Source: Pseudoscleropodium purum (Eukaryota; Streptophyta; Bryopsida; Hypnales; Brachytheciaceae). Taken from it: a stretch of 64,000 nt of DNA. The stretch covers positions 17,290,173-17,354,172 of the forward strand of contig OZ017798.1 of NCBI GenBank assembly GCA_963969395.1, written 5' to 3'. The stretch's first letter is position 1, and the number at the start of each line of letters is the position of its first letter. The notes beneath the pieces were generated by a model. That model worked only from the letters and a program-made list of their open reading frames with translations, was not told where the DNA came from and did not search any database. The translations under genes and the position numbers were made by a program. Below, in pieces: positions 61,001-64,000 of the stretch.

Positions 61001-64000
61001 GCGGTCCCGTTCTGGGTGGATCTGTGTCGGAGGACGCGCTGCAGGAAGCGAGCCGGCTGCTGGTCCCTCTGCGTCCCGTGGTGGTGCGCCGGCAGCTTTT
61101 TTTCCCGGACCGGCGTCTGCTTCAGTTCGACTGCGGTAAATTGCAGGAGCTTGCGTTGCTTCTGCGTCGCCTGAAATCGGAGGGTCACCGGGCGTTGATT
61201 TTCACTCAGATGACGAAGATGTTGGACGTGCTGGAGTCTTTCATCAACTTGTACGGGTACACGTACATGCGTCTGGACGGTTCGACGAAGCCCGAGCAGC
61301 GTCAGATTCTGATGCAGCGCTTCAACACGAATCCTAAGATCTTTCTGTTCATTTTGTCGACGCGTAGTGGCGGCGTGGGCATCAATTTGGTGGGCGCGGA
61401 CACCGTGATTTTCTACGACAGCGATTGGAATCCGGCGATGGACTTGCAAGCCCAGGACCGTTGCCATCGCATCGGTCAGACTCGTGAGGTTCACATCTAC
61501 CGCCTGATCAGCGAGAGCACGATCGAGGAGAACATTCTGAAGAAGGCGAACCAGAAGCGGATCCTGGACGATTTGGTGATTCAGAGCGGGAGTTACAACA
61601 CGGATTTTTTCAAGAAGTTGGACCCGATGGAGCTGTTTTCCGGGCTGAAGGGGGTCAAAGTGGGTGGATCGTCGGACAAGATCTCCGGACCGGGCCGTGC
61701 AGCTGGATCGGCGTCTTCTGGCGCGGGAAGTCCGGATGAAGCGTTCGAACCCAAGGAGCTGTCCAGTGCCGAAGTGGAAGCGGCCTTGAAGAACGCGGAA
61801 GACGAGGCGGACTACATGGCCATGAAACGAGTGGAGCAGGAAGAGGCGGCGGAAAACCAAGAGTTCACGGAAGAGTTGTTCGCCGGCAATTTGGACGACG
61901 AAGATCTCGCGGACGACTTGGACGAGAACGGGAGGAGCGTCAGACCTCCGAGCGACGTGGCGTTGGTGGGTGGTCCTGCCGCCGGGGACAGGGTCTCTGA
62001 GGATGGCGGGGCGTTGGTGGGAACGGAGGACCTTCCGTTCGGTGAGTCTTCCCTGCTCCCCGCGGACGCCGACGAAGAGATGGACATGCTGGCGGACGTG
62101 CGTCAGATGGCCGCGGCCGCCGCGGCCTCCGGCCGTGGGAGCGTGTCCTTCGAAGACCAGCTGCGTCCGGTGGAGCGTTATGCGATGCGGTTTCTGGAAG
62201 TGTGGGATCCGCGAGTGGACAACTTGGCCGTCGTCGCCCAGGTACTTTGGGGACGTCCACTGGGTGCATTTGCGTGGTGGTGAGGACAAGGCATGTGTCT
62301 GTGATGGTGGGCTGGGCCTTGGCCGCGTGTGTGCAAGTGCCTGTTTATTTGCCGAGTGTTTGTGGTTGGGTCTGTCCTTCAATGAACGCATCGTGTTGAT
62401 TGCGTGTTTGTCGAGTGCGAGTGGTTTTGAATGTACTGGAGCGGGACGAGGCATCGTGGGAGTACTGTGTTTTACGGTGATCCTTGGGAACGATATCATT
62501 GTCCCGCCGTGTATGGTGATGGTGGTCAGTGGAAGGGATGTCTTGCGGAGCGATATCAGATTGTGAGCGATGGTTGTGTTGAGGGCGTGGCGTTTGGGTA
62601 CGGGATTTCATCCCGATGGTATCGGACCTAGTTGGAGTAGGCCTTTATGACTTCATTCAGGTCGGGATCCTGGAGGGACGGTTGTTATGTTTGTCGGCGA
62701 TTTTGAATTCTTGGTGTGCGTGCGCGCGCTCGTTTGGATTGCAGGTTGCATTCGAGGAGAAGGAGTGGGAGTTGGATCAGCTGGAGAAGCTGAAAGAGGA
62801 ACAGGAAGCCGAGATCGACGAGGATAATGAGCCTTTGTTTTACGAGAGTACGTGGTGACCATTTCCTTTTGGTTGTGTTGTGTTGTCTGGATCGGAAGGA
62901 AGGGTCAGTCGATGCGGAGTCCGTGGATGTGGCCTCCAGTGGTCGGAGTATCGGTGGTTTGAGAGTGCAGGAGTTTTGTTGAGAGCGTCGGTTTCTTGTG
63001 AATTTTGTAGTGCATGGTCAGTTCGCCTGTCTGTGGTCTGTTTATTCTATATCATCGGATGGTCTGTTTCTGGTGGGGCCACTGTCAAGAGGATACGTGC
63101 ACGAGCGTTATTGGGAGTTGTGTCGGTCGTCTCTGGAAACGGTAGGGTGCGATGATGGTGAATCTGGCAATATTTGAGTCGAGCAGCAGTAGGTGCGGGT
63201 GAAATGACCGAGTGTGTGGAATGTCTTTGCAGCTTGGGACACAGCATTCGCCGACGAGGCTTATCGGCAGCAAGTGGACATTCTCGCTCAGCAGCAGGTG
63301 AGCACATCTCTTGTGGAGTCCGACGTGCCGACGTTTTCGAGATCTTTTGAGTTTCGTTTTTGGAGGTTTCCTTTGTTTGTGAATTGTGCTGTTCGACGGT
63401 GGACGCTTGGATGGGAAGGGTGGTATGGTTAGAAGTGGTCGAGCTGCGTTTCCGTTGCGGCTTGGTTGTTTCTCGTTCTGGCAGGCGCTGGATATGTCGC
63501 GGGTCCCCGTTTGGGCGGTGGGCGGATGGGTTTGTGTGTTGTTTTGGAGGCATTGGAGAGCTTTGAAAATGGCTGTGGGTGGATGTTTCTGACGCACTCG
63601 TTACTGAGCAGGAACAGAAGCAGCTGGAATGGGAAGCCATGGAGGCCGAAATGCGTGATGCTGACAGGTGAGGTTCCCGTTGGCTTACTTCGGTGAAGCT
63701 TGTGCCGTGTTCGATCGCTCTCTTCTTGGGCAAATGTCCGCCATTTTCTGATGGGACGTGAGCCTGAGCCGACGTGGAAGTTGGCGGGCGTGGTGCCCCC
63801 AGGATTTCGGGTTCTGGTTTACCCTGGAGATCGTAGACGGTGGTTGTGACCTTCGACCCATGTTCGGGCGGCGGTCGTGGATGGTTCTCCCCGTTAGAGA
63901 CCGGTCACGAGGGATGTTGTGTCGTTCCGTTTTCCGTGGGGTGGGTTTAGCAGCCAGTGTGTCGTGCGTGAAGCCGAGTTTTTGACGATGGCATTTGTGG
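52015..64000 (+). CDS. PIE1/SWR1-type Snf2 ATPase, right copy, cut by window end
   Basis: This is the second copy of the H2A.Z-exchange ATPase, head-to-head with the left one. Exons in the window: 52015-53265, 53736-53843, 54099-54206, 54359-54439, 54804-54892, 55238-55460, 55675-55810, 56141-56751, 57002-57049, 57415-57486, 57734-57796, 58205-58505, 58690-58745, 58816-59946, 60115-62241, 62745-62847, 63233-63297, 63612-63667. The window ends inside intron 18, so exons 19-22 (SANT and tail) are not seen. The visible part encodes the first 2,200 or so residues, with the AT-hook, HSA, Walker A DEMGLGKT (in 59413-59436), DEAH and helicase C intact. All translated frames are identical to the left copy, with no premature stops. 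Whether it is a full gene depends on how far the arm extends beyond 64000. Confidence 0.9.
52437..52488 (+). repeat. CAGCCC hexamer microsatellite in PIE1 exon 1 (right)
   Basis: Mirror of 30847-30898, encoding the same Pro-Gln tract with the same length. Confidence 0.85.
53736..54892 (+). other. HSA-domain exons of PIE1 (right copy)
   Basis: Mirror of 28443-29599: four short exons encoding the Arp-binding HSA helix, identical to the left copy. Confidence 0.92.
58816..62241 (+). other. Split Snf2 ATPase exons of PIE1 (right copy)
   Basis: Mirror of 21094-24519. Exons 58816-59946 and 60115-62241 carry all helicase motifs intact. The 2.1 kb second exon contains donor-like sequences (for example CCAG|GTGAGC near 60426), but the frame and family alignment continue across them, so they are read as coding. 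Confidence 0.92.

Larger units (their letters stand above)
45288..64000 (-). repeat. Right arm of giant inverted repeat
   Basis: This is the reverse complement of 19335-38048, nearly base for base (see the left arm). It starts abruptly at 45288, where repeat copy C is truncated against a satellite-like monomer, and runs off the window end. It includes 5.1 kb of AT-rich DNA plus the PIE1 promoter and exons 1-18. Confidence 0.97.

Noticed and set aside
19335..64000. Terminal-repeat transposon explanation for the inverted arms
   Set aside because: The arms contain a host gene with introns and promoter plus intergenic repeats, not element-encoded proteins, and are far longer than transposon ends.

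Overview
The window is nuclear DNA of a eukaryote, most likely a seed-free land plant (moss-like). The genes have GT-AG introns and no operon structure. One gene is a plant-type alkaline ceramidase and another is an ortholog of the plant SWR1-type remodeller PIE1. A third, near the left edge, is a Tctex-type dynein light chain, which points to a lineage with flagellated sperm; to my knowledge flowering plants have lost this machinery. The two large genes sit in GC-rich islands separated by very AT-rich, repeat-laden DNA. I cannot name the species.

Layout from left to right. 1-5340 is AT-rich DNA with two direct copies of a ~0.9 kb dispersed repeat; between them lies a compact five-exon dynein light chain gene (1562-2520, +). 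5341-8560 is the alkaline ceramidase gene (+), with a probable leader intron, two small uORFs and a two-exon coding region. 8560-14140 is AT-rich with no recognised gene and one degenerate 83-bp tandem repeat. 14141-32400 holds PIE1 on the minus strand: about 22 coding exons and about 3,236 residues, from an N-terminal AT-hook exon through HSA, split SNF2 ATPase and SANT domains to a long low-complexity tail. 32400-38048 is AT-rich DNA upstream of it.

The dominant feature is a giant inverted repeat. Everything from 19335 to 38048 recurs in reverse complement at 45288-64000 (paired coordinates sum to 83335), so a second PIE1 copy reads rightward from 52015 and leaves the window inside its 18th intron. 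The visible arms are 18.7 kb and the non-palindromic spacer (38049-45287) is 7.24 kb. I found only two differences between the arms, both in A/T tracts within 1.3 kb of the inner ends. An AT-rich repeat continues unbroken across the left inner junction but is cut at the right one, which suggests the right junction is the rearranged one. This is either a very recent or gene-converted palindromic duplication of a chromatin-remodeller gene, or an assembly or library artefact; the sequence alone cannot decide.

The spacer holds a 37-bp hairpin-forming tandem array next to a CACTA-like terminus, ~170-180 bp satellite-like monomers that abut the right junction, and a stretch with a recurring TCCRA-K-TYGG-like motif. 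The three gene products (dynein light chain, ceramide hydrolase, H2A.Z-exchange ATPase) have no evident joint function. The main interest is structural.
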